64,000 nt of DNA, taken from contig JAGOBH010000001.1 in NCBI GenBank assembly GCA_017983495.1, forward strand, positions 186,001 to 250,000. Direction: 5' to 3'. Source of the DNA: Pyrinomonadaceae bacterium. GTDB lineage: Bacteria > Acidobacteriota > Blastocatellia > Pyrinomonadales > Pyrinomonadaceae. This document shows, piece after piece, positions 1-10,100 of this stretch; position 1 is the first letter of the stretch, and each line of letters starts with the position of its first letter. Made by a program: the position numbers and the translations under genes. The notes beneath the pieces were generated by a model, which was given only the letters and a program-made list of their open reading frames with translations, did no database searches and was not told the origin of the DNA.

Positions 1-2084
1 CAGCCGCGTCTGCCTTCGTCAGGTGTGATCTCGGGAGCGGGTTTGTCAGCGAGCCTGAGGCCGCGATTGGCGACGGTGATCGTCATCTTTTCGCTGTCGA
101 CGGCAAATTTCTGATAGATCCGCCGGTCCGGGCTCAGGCTGTGTTCGGTGGCGTTGATACAGGCCTCGACCAGTGCCGTCTTGATCTGATTGATCGCTTT
201 TGGCGTAAAATTGTGTCTTTTTGCGATCTCCTCGACGGCATGTGCGGCGATCATCTCGGTGTCGTCGCCCATCGGGATGACGATCTCGTAAACGTCCGCT
301 CGCGGTTCGGCCTCTTTGCGGCCGCCGCTGACGATCTCGCCGATCAGCATTTCGGCCTGCTTACGGCTCGAACCGTACGCCCCGCGGCTGCGGAGCATCT
401 CGGCCGCCTCGTCGGTAAAGCCCTCGGGCGATACGAGCCACATCTTGTAGTTGAGAAAATTGCACGAAACGGCCACCATCTCGAGCCGGTCGAGCCAAAA
501 TTCGGTCAGGTCGCATGGGGCCTCGAGCTTTGAGTCGATCTCGGCGGCGATCCAGACGGTTTCGTCGCGAAAGCTGTTTTCCTCAAATCCGAGCGCGATC
601 GTCGATCGTTCGTTCTCGATCAGCTCACCGATCTTTGAGTAAAACGCGGCCGTGTGAGCCGTGTAGACGATCTGCGGCAGCCTGATCTTTTCGGTCGATT
701 CGGCCAGTTTGGCTTTGATCTCAGCGTCGGTCAGGCCCTTGAGGCCGGCCTTAAAATCCGTGTAGTCGATCGCCGCAACGGGTATCTCCTGACAGTCAAA
801 TGCACCGAGCAGATCGCGCAGGCCGAGGGTCGCGTTTCGACGGTAAACACGTGCCAGCAATTGCGGAGCCCGTTTCAGGTACGCCGTCGTCGCCTCGCCG
901 ACCACCAGTGCCCGATTCTCACCGGCCTCGAGCCGAGCCCGTCCGCAGATGTAATCGACCAACGTTTGATTGCCGAGTTCGGCAAAGACGCTGCCCGAAC
1001 GGAAGCTGACGATCTCGTTGATATTGAGCAGCCCGATCATCGTGCGAAAATCGCGTCCGGGCATCTCGAGGTTTCGTCGCCAGTAAGACAACGGCATTTT
1101 GCCGTTTGCGGCATCGACACCTTCGCAAATGAGCGATATCACCTGCGGACGAACTTCCGCCGGCACAAGCCGTTCGATCAGAGCGTCGAGGCCGCGGCTG
1201 ATGCGGCCGCCAAAGATCTCGTCGGTATAAGCACGTTCTGCACGGCGAAAATCCTCAAGACTATCGCCCCGTTCGGCGACGGATGCGATAAATGAGGTGA
1301 TGCGTGCCGTATTGCCGCCAAACTGGACCGCGATCAGGTCGCGCGTCTGGTCATTGATCGCAACGCCGTGTTTCGCGGACAAAGATTCGACCAGCTTACC
1401 CGCGGGTTCCATCCCGAGAGCGTCGATCCGCAGAGTCTCGGCAGGGCCGATACCGTAGAGAAAACGCCTGGCTCCGCATAGGACGTACGGCTGTTCGGAG
1501 CGGCGATAGATGTCGCGGATCTCGTCGAAGAACGACATGCCCGACGGCATCTCGGCCGCGTGGTGAACGTCGTCGATCATTACAAATAGCTTAGCTCCCT
1601 GTCCGGCTGCACGCAGCGGTCCGCTGAGCATCGAGCGTATTGCCGAGGGCTCGTCAGCACCGTCCGCGTCTGCAAAAAATGCCTCGACGAGACGGTCGAT
1701 CCAGTAACCGTCTTCGGGCACGGCCAGCTCCGACAGCTCGTGTATCTCGGGCGACGCCGCGATGATCGACGGGTCGCGGCGGCGAAACGCAACGGTCTGT
1801 GTGATCAGGTCGCGGACAAATCTAAGTGCCGCGTCGTGCGGCCCGCGGTCGGTCGCACGCATCGCAAAGTAGAATGGAATGACGTCCGTCTGCTCGCGAA
1901 ACAGGCGGTCGTATGTCTGCCGCAGCAGCTCGGAAGAGCCCGCACCCGGAGCCGCGAGCACACTCAAGCCGGCCGCACGGCCCGATACGGCAAAGGCGTG
2001 CAGACGTTGGAGTTCGCCGCCGCGTCCGATGATCTCGGCCGGTACGTGTGTACCCAGGATGTTCTTTTCTAACGACATTTTCAT
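1..2084 (-). CDS. AAA/STAND-like ATPase fused to a C-terminal RsbW-type HATPase domain (partial)
   Basis: The frame opens at an ATG at 2084, 12 bases after the stop of the diguanylate cyclase gene, and stays open to the left window edge, so the 3' end is missing (694 codons seen). Residues about 20-180 look like a regulatory ATPase: a degenerate P-loop APGAGSSE at 45-52 that lacks the usual Lys, and a Walker B-like LFVMIDD at 166-172. A long unassigned middle follows. Residues from about 600 match anti-sigma serine kinases (RsbW/SpoIIAB): the N-box ALVEACINATEHS at 637-649, then VANRG where the G1 Asp would be. The frame leaves the window near a probable G2 box. The role is inferred to be signal control of a sigma or anti-anti-sigma partner. 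It is probably co-transcribed with the cyclase upstream. An ATG at 2078 is an alternative start. Confidence 0.75.
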   Translation of the reverse strand, partial: MKMSLEKNILGTHVPAEIIGRGGELQRLHAFAVSGRAAGLSVLAAPGAGSSELLRQTYDRLFREQTDVIPFYFAMRATDRGPHDAALRFVRDLITQTVAFRRRDPSIIAASPEIHELSELAVPEDGYWIDRLVEAFFADADGADEPSAIRSMLSGPLRAAGQGAKLFVMIDDVHHAAEMPSGMSFFDEIRDIYRRSEQPYVLCGARRFLYGIGPAETLRIDALGMEPAGKLVESLSAKHGVAINDQTRDLIAVQFGGNTARITSFIASVAERGDSLEDFRRAERAYTDEIFGGRISRGLDALIERLVPAEVRPQVISLICEGVDAANGKMPLSYWRRNLEMPGRDFRTMIGLLNINEIVSFRSGSVFAELGNQTLVDYICGRARLEAGENRALVVGEATTAYLKRAPQLLARVYRRNATLGLRDLLGAFDCQEIPVAAIDYTDFKAGLKGLTDAEIKAKLAESTEKIRLPQIVYTAHTAAFYSKIGELIENERSTIALGFEENSFRDETVWIAAEIDSKLEAPCDLTEFWLDRLEMVAVSCNFLNYKMWLVSPEGFTDEAAEMLRSRGAYGSSRKQAEMLIGEIVSGGRKEAEPRADVYEIVIPMGDDTEMIAAHAVEEIAKRHNFTPKAINQIKTALVEACINATEHSLSPDRRIYQKFAVDSEKMTITVANRGLRLADKPAPEITPDEGRRG

Positions 2085-2096
2085 TGTTTCGCCGCT

Positions 2097-4232
2097 TTAG
2101 GTGGCCATAACCTCTTCGGCAACCCGAACGCTATTTCGCCCGGCGTGTTTGGCGGCATAGAGAGCCTTGTCGGCAGCTTTGACGATGCCTGAGGTCGTAC
2201 ACAATTCGCTCGTGCACGTCGCCACGCCCAAGCTGACCGTCACCTTTCGGCACGGAAATTGGGCCGCCTCGACATTTGCCCTGATGCGTTCGGCAATGGC
2301 GACGGCCTCATCGATCGTCGTCTGCGGCAGCAGGATCGAAAATTCCTCGCCGCCAAAGCGTGCCGCCACGTCCGCGCCGCGGAGCGTGTCACGCAATATC
2401 GCACCGACGATCTTCAGAGCTTCGTCGCCGGCCGGATGGCCGTATGTATCATTATATGATTTGAAGTTGTCGACATCGAGCAGGATAAAGCTCATCGGGT
2501 AGCCGTGACGGTTTGACCGCTTGACCTCCTCGATCAGGCGTTCCTCGATGTATCGCCGGTTGAGCAGCCCGGTCAGGGCGTCCGTCACCGACAGTTGCTG
2601 AAATTCGCCCGCTTTTTCCTTTAATAACGCACGATCGACGGCCACGGCGATCTGCGGCGAGATCTCCTGCAGCAGGTCGAGGTCCGCCCGGTCAAACGGT
2701 GCTCCCGACGCCTTGTCCGTAAAATTGATGATGGCAATATTGCGGCCGCCGAGCGTGATCGGGGCGCTCAGGAATGAGCCCGTCTTGTAACCGCGTTCGG
2801 AGACATTTGCCGGCAAGCCGGTCTTGGATACGTCGGCGACGACCAGCGGTGTACCGCGTTCAAGTATGGTGCGGGCGACGCGTCCGCCGGGTTCGGCGGC
2901 GTGGGCGATGTCGCGTACGGCTCCGACCGAGGCCTTGATCTTGAGTTCGCCGGTCAGGGCGTCGACCACCAGCAGCGAACCGCGTTCGGCCTGCATCAGT
3001 TCGGCCGCGACCTGTGTCAGGTGCAGCCAGAAATCAACCGAATCGACGTGCTTCAGCCCTTCGCCAAATTTACGAACCGCGACCGACATCGTTTCGCGTC
3101 GAGCGACCTCGCTGCGCAATCTTAAGATCTCGAGCTGCGGGCCGACCCACTGGCAGAGTCGTGCGATCTGTCGCCGTTTGCCTTCGTCATCGATCGGGTC
3201 GAGCACGCCAAACGCCGACGGCACGTCTGTGCCCACGGGCACCGGGAAAACGTACATCGTGCGGATAACAGAAAGGTTGCCTTTTGCCCTTTCGGACAGC
3301 TCGACCGGCATTTCGCTGCGAACGGCCTCGGCAAGACGCGGGTCGTCGGCCGGCAAACCAAATCTGAGTTTGCGGTTTTTGAGTGTTCCGGTCGCGGCGA
3401 TGCCGATCAGGCGATTGTCGCGGCGTTCGAGCCACGCGAGCGATTCGAGTGCGTATTGACGTGACAGAAATTCGAGCAACGCCTCGCACGCCGATGCGTA
3501 ATCGCGTGTGAGCAGCGTCGAAAAGAACGAACGCCACTTGCGCGGGTCGATCGCCACACGTGGGATCGGAGGCGGTGCTGTCGATTCGCCTTTGGGTTTC
3601 GGCTCGGGCGTTGGTTCGGGTATTAGCTCCCGGATCGGTTCCGGCTCAGGTGCGTGCATCGGTTCGTCGAGCTCAAGCACATCGTCGTCCTGCGCAACTG
3701 CGTCGGCCTCGGCTGTATCCGCGACCTGTTCGATCATCGCCGGCGGTTCGGGTTCCGGCACGGTCTCGACGCCCGCGGCCTCGATCCGTGCGGACACCTG
3801 TTCGATCTCGCTGATCGAACCGACCAGCAAAATGTTGTCGAAAAACTGTGACGGTGCGTACGTGTGCCAGTCGCCCGAGATGGCACGTTCGGTCGCCTTG
3901 CGATAGTTTTCGGCCCTTGCAAAGGCACGGCCCGCGATCACCGCAACCGTCTTCCCGTCGAACATCATCGGCGTCACGCGGCATTCGAGCCCGGCGTGGC
4001 AGGTAAACGACACAGGTCCGCCGATCTCGGCGACCTCTTCGAGAGCTTTACCGCAAAAGGCGGCACACTCGCGCGAAAATTCACCCTCGGAATTGAGGTT
4101 GCGGCAGATCGAATTGTTATTCGAAACAGCTATCTCGATCTCGCTGCGGTCAACGACCGCAATGGCGGTACCGCTCTCATCAGCGATCTGATCAAGGATC
4201 TGTTTCCCGGGAATTTCCTTCTGCGAACCCAT
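2097..4232 (-). CDS. PocR-GAF-GGDEF diguanylate cyclase
   Basis: This 711-residue soluble signalling protein would make cyclic di-GMP. Residues about 5-150 resemble the PocR ligand-binding domain, with conserved cysteines and SFTCHAGLECRVTP. A Pro/Glu-rich linker runs at about 160-220. A second unassigned sensory region follows, then a GAF-like domain at about 390-540. The GGDEF domain is at about 550-711, with an active GGEEF at 627-631. An RxxD inhibition site (RGAD) lies five residues upstream of it, so product feedback is likely. There is no membrane segment, so it senses a cytoplasmic ligand. The gene ends 12 bases before the ATPase-RsbW gene, which suggests one operon. The family calls rest on motifs; the PocR ligand is unknown. 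Confidence 0.88.
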   Translation of the reverse strand: MGSQKEIPGKQILDQIADESGTAIAVVDRSEIEIAVSNNNSICRNLNSEGEFSRECAAFCGKALEEVAEIGGPVSFTCHAGLECRVTPMMFDGKTVAVIAGRAFARAENYRKATERAISGDWHTYAPSQFFDNILLVGSISEIEQVSARIEAAGVETVPEPEPPAMIEQVADTAEADAVAQDDDVLELDEPMHAPEPEPIRELIPEPTPEPKPKGESTAPPPIPRVAIDPRKWRSFFSTLLTRDYASACEALLEFLSRQYALESLAWLERRDNRLIGIAATGTLKNRKLRFGLPADDPRLAEAVRSEMPVELSERAKGNLSVIRTMYVFPVPVGTDVPSAFGVLDPIDDEGKRRQIARLCQWVGPQLEILRLRSEVARRETMSVAVRKFGEGLKHVDSVDFWLHLTQVAAELMQAERGSLLVVDALTGELKIKASVGAVRDIAHAAEPGGRVARTILERGTPLVVADVSKTGLPANVSERGYKTGSFLSAPITLGGRNIAIINFTDKASGAPFDRADLDLLQEISPQIAVAVDRALLKEKAGEFQQLSVTDALTGLLNRRYIEERLIEEVKRSNRHGYPMSFILLDVDNFKSYNDTYGHPAGDEALKIVGAILRDTLRGADVAARFGGEEFSILLPQTTIDEAVAIAERIRANVEAAQFPCRKVTVSLGVATCTSELCTTSGIVKAADKALYAAKHAGRNSVRVAEEVMAT

Positions 4233-4467
4233 TCTTTTAAGTATAACAATGACCCACGCCGACGGCGCCTCACGAGCTCTGCGGCACGATCACAATTTAA
4301 TATGTACCAGCTAAAACAGCTAATAGAACCTTTATTTCAAGAAACTTAAGAAAATTGAGGATTCAAATTTTCTCGTCTCTTTTCGCCCAGTGTGCGGTAG
4401 CAAACAGTCTGGCGGCGGGAATAGCGATATGCTTTGATTTCGACATCGAAACTGGAGGAAAATTATT

Positions 4468-5001
4468 ATGATCAACGATTACGAAGCAACAAAACCTATG
4501 ATCGAAGACGCGGTCCCGGTCGAATCCGCGATCGAGACAAATGACGCCGTTATCTCGAAGCTGAACGGCCTTATCCAAACATGTCAGGACGGCCAGGCAG
4601 GTTTTAAGGACGCCGCTGAGGGCATCGAGAGCTCGGATCTGAAGACCCTGTTCTATTCATTTTCACAGCAGCGTGGCGAATTTACCGGCATTTTGCAGGA
4701 ACTAGTCCGTTCGCTCGGTGGCGACCCGGAAAAGGAAGGTTCGTACGCGGGTGCTCTGCATCGCGGTTGGATGGATATCAAATCTGCTGTGACCGGCAAG
4801 GACGAGGGAGCCATACTTAACGAATGCGAACGCGGCGAAGATTACGCCAAAGAGGCGTACGCCGACGCAGCCGCGGCCTATCTGCCGGCTAACGTCGCCG
4901 ATATCGTCGCTCAACAGTCGCACGCCATCGCCGCAGCTCACAACCGCATCAAGGAGCTCCGCGATGTCGAAAGCCACAAGGTTGCATCAAGCGGCGCCTG
5001 A
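4468..5001 (+). CDS. DUF2383/PA2169-family four-helix-bundle protein
   Basis: A 177-residue acidic protein. The region from about 20 to 165 is helical and matches the PA2169-type DUF2383 family, a ferritin-like helical bundle often linked to stress or stationary phase. The sequence shows the repeated helix pattern, with Glu/His-rich positions such as SQQRGEF and EDYAKEAY. There is no signal peptide or membrane segment. A strong ribosome site GGAGG at 4454-4458 lies 9 bases before the ATG and fixes the start. The gene stands alone, divergent from the cyclase operon and followed by a strong terminator. The biochemical role of the family is not established. Confidence 0.8.
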   Translation: MINDYEATKPMIEDAVPVESAIETNDAVISKLNGLIQTCQDGQAGFKDAAEGIESSDLKTLFYSFSQQRGEFTGILQELVRSLGGDPEKEGSYAGALHRGWMDIKSAVTGKDEGAILNECERGEDYAKEAYADAAAAYLPANVADIVAQQSHAIAAAHNRIKELRDVESHKVASSGA

Positions 5002-5027
5002 TCGAAAGATCGGCAAAGCTTGCTACT

Positions 5028-5063
5028 CAACAAAAGAGGTTCGCCAATGGACCTCTTTTGTTG
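5028..5063 (+). terminator. Rho-independent terminator after the DUF2383 gene
   Basis: A perfect 13-bp stem (arms at 5028-5040 and 5051-5063, core CAAAAGAGGT) has a 10-base loop and is followed by TTT. It lies 27 bases after the stop codon at 5001. Confidence 0.85.
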
Positions 5064-5136
5064 TTTAAAAGCGTGTCCGGTTCGGCGATCGCTGTGGTTA
5101 GCGAATCGATCTGGACGGCTACCCTGATCTTATCGG

Positions 5137-6024
5137 TCAAACGATACGGGGGAGTTGGATGCGGAAGGTTGAGCCTTTGGCTTCGCCTTTGCTTTCGGCG
5201 GTGATGCGGCCGCCGTGTTTTTCGACGATCGAGCGGACTATGGCGAGGCCGAGGCCGGTGCCTTTGACGGCGTCGGTGGATGCATTTGGGACGCGGTAAA
5301 AGCGTTTGAAGATGCGTTTGAGGTCGCTGCGGGCGATGCCGATGCCGTTGTCGCGGACATAGATCTCGGCCTTGTTCTTACCGGCAGATTTGAGACGGAC
5401 CGATATCCGCGGTTCGTCGCCGGAGTATTTGAGCGCGTTTTCGAGCAGGTTGTCGATGACGGTGCGGAGCTCTTCACGGTCGCCCATCGTCCGGACGGGC
5501 TCGTTCGGACCGGTGTAGCGGATGACGCCTTCGGCGAGGTGACGCTGGTCGCGGATGGTCGCGATCGAATCCGCAATGAGGGCAGCCAGGTCGACCTCGG
5601 CGAGATTCATCGGGCGGCCCTTTTCACGCGTCCGGCTCGCCTGCAGCACCTGTTCGACGGTGCCAAGCAGACGCTTATTGTCGGCCAGCATGATGTCGTA
5701 AAATTCGCCGCGTTTTTCGGGCGTCAGATCACGCGATTTTAGCGTTTCGAGATAGAGCTTGATCGAGGCGATCGGGGTTTTCAATTCGTGCGTGACGGCG
5801 TTGAGAAAGGCGTCGTGCTGTTCGTTGCGCCGTATCTCGCGAACCAGAAAGATCGTGTTGAGTATCAGCCCGGTGATGATCAGCGCGAAAAACACGATGC
5901 CGAGCACGAGCAGCACGACCTCGCGGACATTCAATATTATCCAGCCGATATTGAGCGCGACCGCCAGCACCGACAGGACGATGCCGAGTACGAGAAAGAA
6001 GATTGCAGTCTTACGGCGGCGCAT
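5137..6024 (-). CDS. Membrane sensor histidine kinase
   Basis: A 295-residue kinase with two N-terminal membrane helices (about 7-31 and 36-60) and almost no periplasmic loop, so it probably senses within the membrane or relies on a partner. The H-box AVTHELKTP has the phospho-acceptor at His79. The ATPase core shows the N-box (LLENALKYS), G1 (DNGIGI), the F-box region and G2 (GTGLGLAI). No HAMP or PAS domain is visible. No response regulator is adjacent, so the partner is unknown. The desaturase lies upstream on the same strand, but a long hairpin separates the two. Control of membrane lipids by this kinase is only a guess from position. Confidence 0.85.
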   Translation of the reverse strand: MRRRKTAIFFLVLGIVLSVLAVALNIGWIILNVREVVLLVLGIVFFALIITGLILNTIFLVREIRRNEQHDAFLNAVTHELKTPIASIKLYLETLKSRDLTPEKRGEFYDIMLADNKRLLGTVEQVLQASRTREKGRPMNLAEVDLAALIADSIATIRDQRHLAEGVIRYTGPNEPVRTMGDREELRTVIDNLLENALKYSGDEPRISVRLKSAGKNKAEIYVRDNGIGIARSDLKRIFKRFYRVPNASTDAVKGTGLGLAIVRSIVEKHGGRITAESKGEAKGSTFRIQLPRIV

Positions 6025-6040
6025 TTGTAATTGAAAATGT

Positions 6041-6094
6041 AGAACGGAAAACGGAAAATTGAAACCCTCAGGTTCATTTTCCGTTTTCCGTTCT
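6041..6094. repeat. 19-bp perfect inverted repeat between desaturase and kinase genes
   Basis: Arms at 6041-6059 and 6076-6094 are exact reverse complements with a 16-base loop. Each arm itself contains the direct repeat CGGAAAA. It could act as a terminator for the leftward desaturase transcript, or be a small repeat element. Confidence 0.7.
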
Positions 6095-6112
6095 CAATTT
6101 TCCGCTCTAAAA

Positions 6113-6982
6113 TTACGCTGCTTTCCGCATTTCTTTGGGTGATTCCGACTCGGTGGCGAGGTCGTAGGCGTAGACGTTATTGATCAGCCCGAGCATTTCG
6201 AACAGGCGGATCTGGTACCAATTGATGTCAAATTCTTTCCAAGTAAAGCCGTGCTTGGCCGAGCGTGCGAATTGGTGGTGGTTATTATGCCAGCCTTCGC
6301 CAAACGTGACGGCGGCGACGAGGATGTTGTTTCGCGAATCGTCACGCGTATCAAACCGTCGGTAGCCCCACAGGTGCGTTGCCGAGTTGACCAGCCACGT
6401 AAAGTGCCAGCTGACCGTCACACGCAGAATGACCGCCCAGAGCACCATCGTCCAACCGCCGATCGCCAGCAGGCCAGCAGCCAGGATGAGAGTCGTGATG
6501 TAATAATATTTGTCGATAAAGACCAGATACGGGTCTTTCATCAGGTCGGGCGAATATCGCTGACGTGCGGACAGCGGCTGATTTTGTGCCGTTCCCTGAA
6601 AGATCCAGCCGATGTGCGACCACCAGACGCCCTTACGCGGGCTGTGCGGATCTTTTTCCTGATCGGTAAAGGCGTGGTGCAGACGGTGTGTCGTCGTCCA
6701 CGATATCGGACCCGACTGGAGCCCTAAGGTCGCCAGTGTCGACAGAAAGCGGATCATCCATTTGGATGTCGTAAATCCGCGGTGCGACAGCAGGCGGTGG
6801 TAACCGATGCCGACGCCCCAGCTATTGGCAAACCACCAGATGATCAATGTTGCCGCGAGATTGGCCCAGCTAAATGTAAAAAATGCCCCGATCGCCGCCA
6901 GATGAAACGTGCCGACAAAGAATATCGTGTTCCAGTTCCACTTAGTTGCCCGCGACGGAGCGAAATCTACTACGTTTTGCAC
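6113..6982 (-). CDS. Acyl-CoA/fatty acid desaturase (delta-9 type)
   Basis: A 289-residue integral membrane di-iron enzyme that would insert a cis double bond into a fatty acyl chain. All three histidine boxes are present: HRLLSH at 62-67, HRLHH at 99-103 and HNNHH at 232-236. Hydrophobic segments lie between them. This is the stearoyl-CoA desaturase-like bacterial class, and the length is normal. The gene faces away from the lpxL-like gene at 12356 on the far side of the repeat-flanked insert. Before that insertion the two lipid genes were probably divergent neighbours. The exact substrate and double-bond position cannot be read from sequence. Confidence 0.92.
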   Translation of the reverse strand: MQNVVDFAPSRATKWNWNTIFFVGTFHLAAIGAFFTFSWANLAATLIIWWFANSWGVGIGYHRLLSHRGFTTSKWMIRFLSTLATLGLQSGPISWTTTHRLHHAFTDQEKDPHSPRKGVWWSHIGWIFQGTAQNQPLSARQRYSPDLMKDPYLVFIDKYYYITTLILAAGLLAIGGWTMVLWAVILRVTVSWHFTWLVNSATHLWGYRRFDTRDDSRNNILVAAVTFGEGWHNNHHQFARSAKHGFTWKEFDINWYQIRLFEMLGLINNVYAYDLATESESPKEMRKAA

Positions 6983-7068
6983 TTATTATTAAACCCCTTT
7001 ACGAAAAATAATTACGGACACAATTTGTGCCCAACTATAACGGTAACAGCTTTCGCAAGCGGTAATTG

Positions 7069-7094
7069 TAAGAGTTTTGTAAGGTTTAACATCG
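7069..7094. repeat. 26-bp direct repeat, left copy (putative attachment or duplication site)
   Basis: All 26 bases match the copy at 12267-12292; the core is GTTTTGTAAGGTTTAAC. The bases just outside differ. The two copies bracket the AT-rich segment holding the giant helicase gene. Confidence 0.85.
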
Positions 7095-7140
7095 GCGAAA
7101 ACTTTTGCGAAAGAAGTCGATATTTTTAATGAGAGTAGAG

Positions 7141-10100
7141 TCATGACTGAACAAGTTTGCGCAATCCAATTCCAGTGCTACCTTCGCCAATTACACCCTC
7201 CGTGACCAGGGCCTCAATTTGGCGTTCAATGACTTGTTGAAGGCTAGTACCAGTTCGATCAAAGCCAAAGATTGACCGAACTTCATTTATGAGATCCTTC
7301 TTTCCAAACTTATGACCCGTGGCGAGAATTACTAGTATCCCATCGCGTATCTCCTCGGATGCTATTCGATCAGCCGGAATGCCTGTGCCGCTCCGACAAC
7401 GGGCTTTGATCTCCCTTTCTTGAATGAAAACAAAGTCACCTCGAATTTCAACTATCGGAATTGAAAGTAGTTCACGTTCGATTCGAAGTGAGATGTTCTT
7501 TCCCGCCTTTTGCCCCCATGTCGACGCGACTCTTAAAAACAAGTCCTTTTTATGGATTGGAGCTTCCTGTTCAAGAATGTCAATTATTGCCCGTGTCACT
7601 TCATACTTGCGAGCATAAAGAAATAGACCAAACATTGACGGAGTTTTCAATTGTGTAAGTTCGTACTGCTCAATTTGCGGGCGAACATAATGGCCCTTAC
7701 TGATCGGTTGATTCTCCTGCCAATCACTTATCATTGGTTCGAGGTGGTGCAGTCTATTTGTTGAATCAATTTCTTGATTCTCAAAACTTAAATTCCTTTC
7801 CACTTCCTCCAAAGCTTCCTGCCTTGAATTAATTCGAGATTGTTCAATTAGTCCGATAATCCGTTCAATCTGTCCCTCACGATCTTTGAACCAGTCGGTA
7901 GACCAAATACGATGAATTTCCCAACCTCTGCGTTCGAGAACTTGCTGTCTCAATCGATCTCGGTCACGCGCAGTCTCCGAGGAATGATAAGCGACCCCAT
8001 CACATTCGATTCCACAAATAAACTTCTTTGTAATCTCGCTATCATACACGCCGAAGTCTATTTTGTAGCCGGAAACCCCAATTTGAGGCTTTAGAGAGAT
8101 TCCGCGTTGAGTTAGTTCTAATAGGACTTCGCGTTCAAACGGTGACTCCGTGTCGCTTACACTCTCAAGGGTCGGACTATCGAGTCGCCTGTGTTCTGCA
8201 TACAGCAAATAGTCGCGTAATAACCTAGCACCTTTTGAAACGGTATCCTCAATATGAATGTCGGAAGATCTTATTGATGAAAATACTCTCATTAACTTTC
8301 GGGCGCGGGTTGTTAACACATTCATCCTGCGTCCGCCATTCTCACTGTTTAGCGGTCCGAAATTATAGCGAAGTCTTCCATCATTTGCCTTTGCATACGT
8401 TACGCTCAAGAAAATCACGTCCCGTTCATCCCCTTGAATGTTCTCTAGGTTCTTCACAAAAAATGGCTCACTTCTGTTTCGATCAAAGAATGACTCAAGA
8501 CTAGAATCGGCACGTCTACGAAGTTCAAGTTCGTCTTGAATCGCGATTTGTTGACGTAAATTAAATGTCCCAACTCCTAACGAAACTTCGGGATTTCGTC
8601 TCGCATGTTCAACTACTGCGTCGGCCACTTTCCGTGCCTCTACTTTATTCAACCCTTTACCCTCGTAAATTCCGTTTTCAACAAATTGAAATTGTAAACC
8701 CGAGTCATAGGCTTCCGTATCATTGCTTGGAAAAGTGTATAAGTCCGAGTCGTAAAAATTTACATTTGAAAAGGTAATCAATGACTCATGTGCACTACGA
8801 TAATGCCATTTGAGCCGACTGCTCGGTACGCCACTGCTTTGAACTTCTTCTAAAATACTTTCCGAATCTTGAAATATCGGCTGTCCGTCTTCATCCTTTT
8901 CATAATTCACTTGCCCACTGGTGACCGCGAAGAAATTTGTAGGGGGAAGTTGTTTGGGATCGCCAACAACTACAAGTTGAGTCCCACGCATTATCGCTCC
9001 AACGGCGTCCTCAGTTGGCAACTGGGATGCTTCGTCGAAAAGAATCAGATCAAAGTGTGCTTTCTGAGCATCAAGTAACTGGGCAACTGTTTGTGGACTC
9101 ATCATAAAGCACGGCTTGATTGTGCGAATAATATCGAGACAGTTTTTCATCAGAACGCGGAGAGGCATTATCCTGCGTTGCTTGTTTAACTCGCGACGTA
9201 ATGTGAGCATTTGTTGCTTAATCAACTCAACTTGCAAGTTCTCTTGGAGTCTGTCTCGCATTTTCCCAATCAGGTTCGTTTGATTCTGACGTAAAACTTG
9301 TTCGTCTAGTTCTCGAAACTCTTTAATTCTCTGCTCATGACTTATCGAGCTGAAATACCTAAGTTCGGGCCGTTGTTCTACGGCCGTGGATAACCATCTC
9401 TGATAAAACGCGCGGCGAAATGAACTGGATAATTCAGAAATTGGAACACTTTCGTCCCATATCCAGCCGATTATTTCTTTTGCAAAGCCACTTTCAATTT
9501 TCTGCTTAACGAGTTCGAAAGCAGCCCACCGTTGAGCTAAGGAAAGATTAGATGTGATTTCCGCAATACGAGATGAAATTTTTGCAACGTCCCATCCGAA
9601 CAGGTAGTCATCCAACCAACCTACCAAGTTCGAAAACTTCATTAGCTCGTCTTTAAGATCGGCAGTTTTGCGCCGAAGTATCTGTACGAAACCAAGATTT
9701 GGTGAGCTAGTGGTTGCAGTAGCAATGGCCTGTTCCTTCAATCCCTGATTGATGTACAATTGGCGAAATTCCAAGACCCATTCAACGTAGTGGTCGAGAG
9801 CGCCCCAATCGGATGATTCGCCTTTCCAGATGTCACCAAAAAGATCTGTTCCGAGCTGGTTTTTTGAAACCAAGATTTCACTATGACGCAGATAATCCGA
9901 AACGAATCTCATTTCTTCCGCCTGATCCGCAATTGTTGCATTGTAGGATGAGTGTCTTAACCCAAGCCATTTCTTCCTAATTGAGCGATACCGGCTAGAG
10001 AAAATTGCAAGGAAACTAAATGTGCCAGACAGCTTTGTCTGAACGAAGTCAATTTCCTCCGTTGGGTCGCGATCAAATACATCTTGGGAAAAATTCTGCT

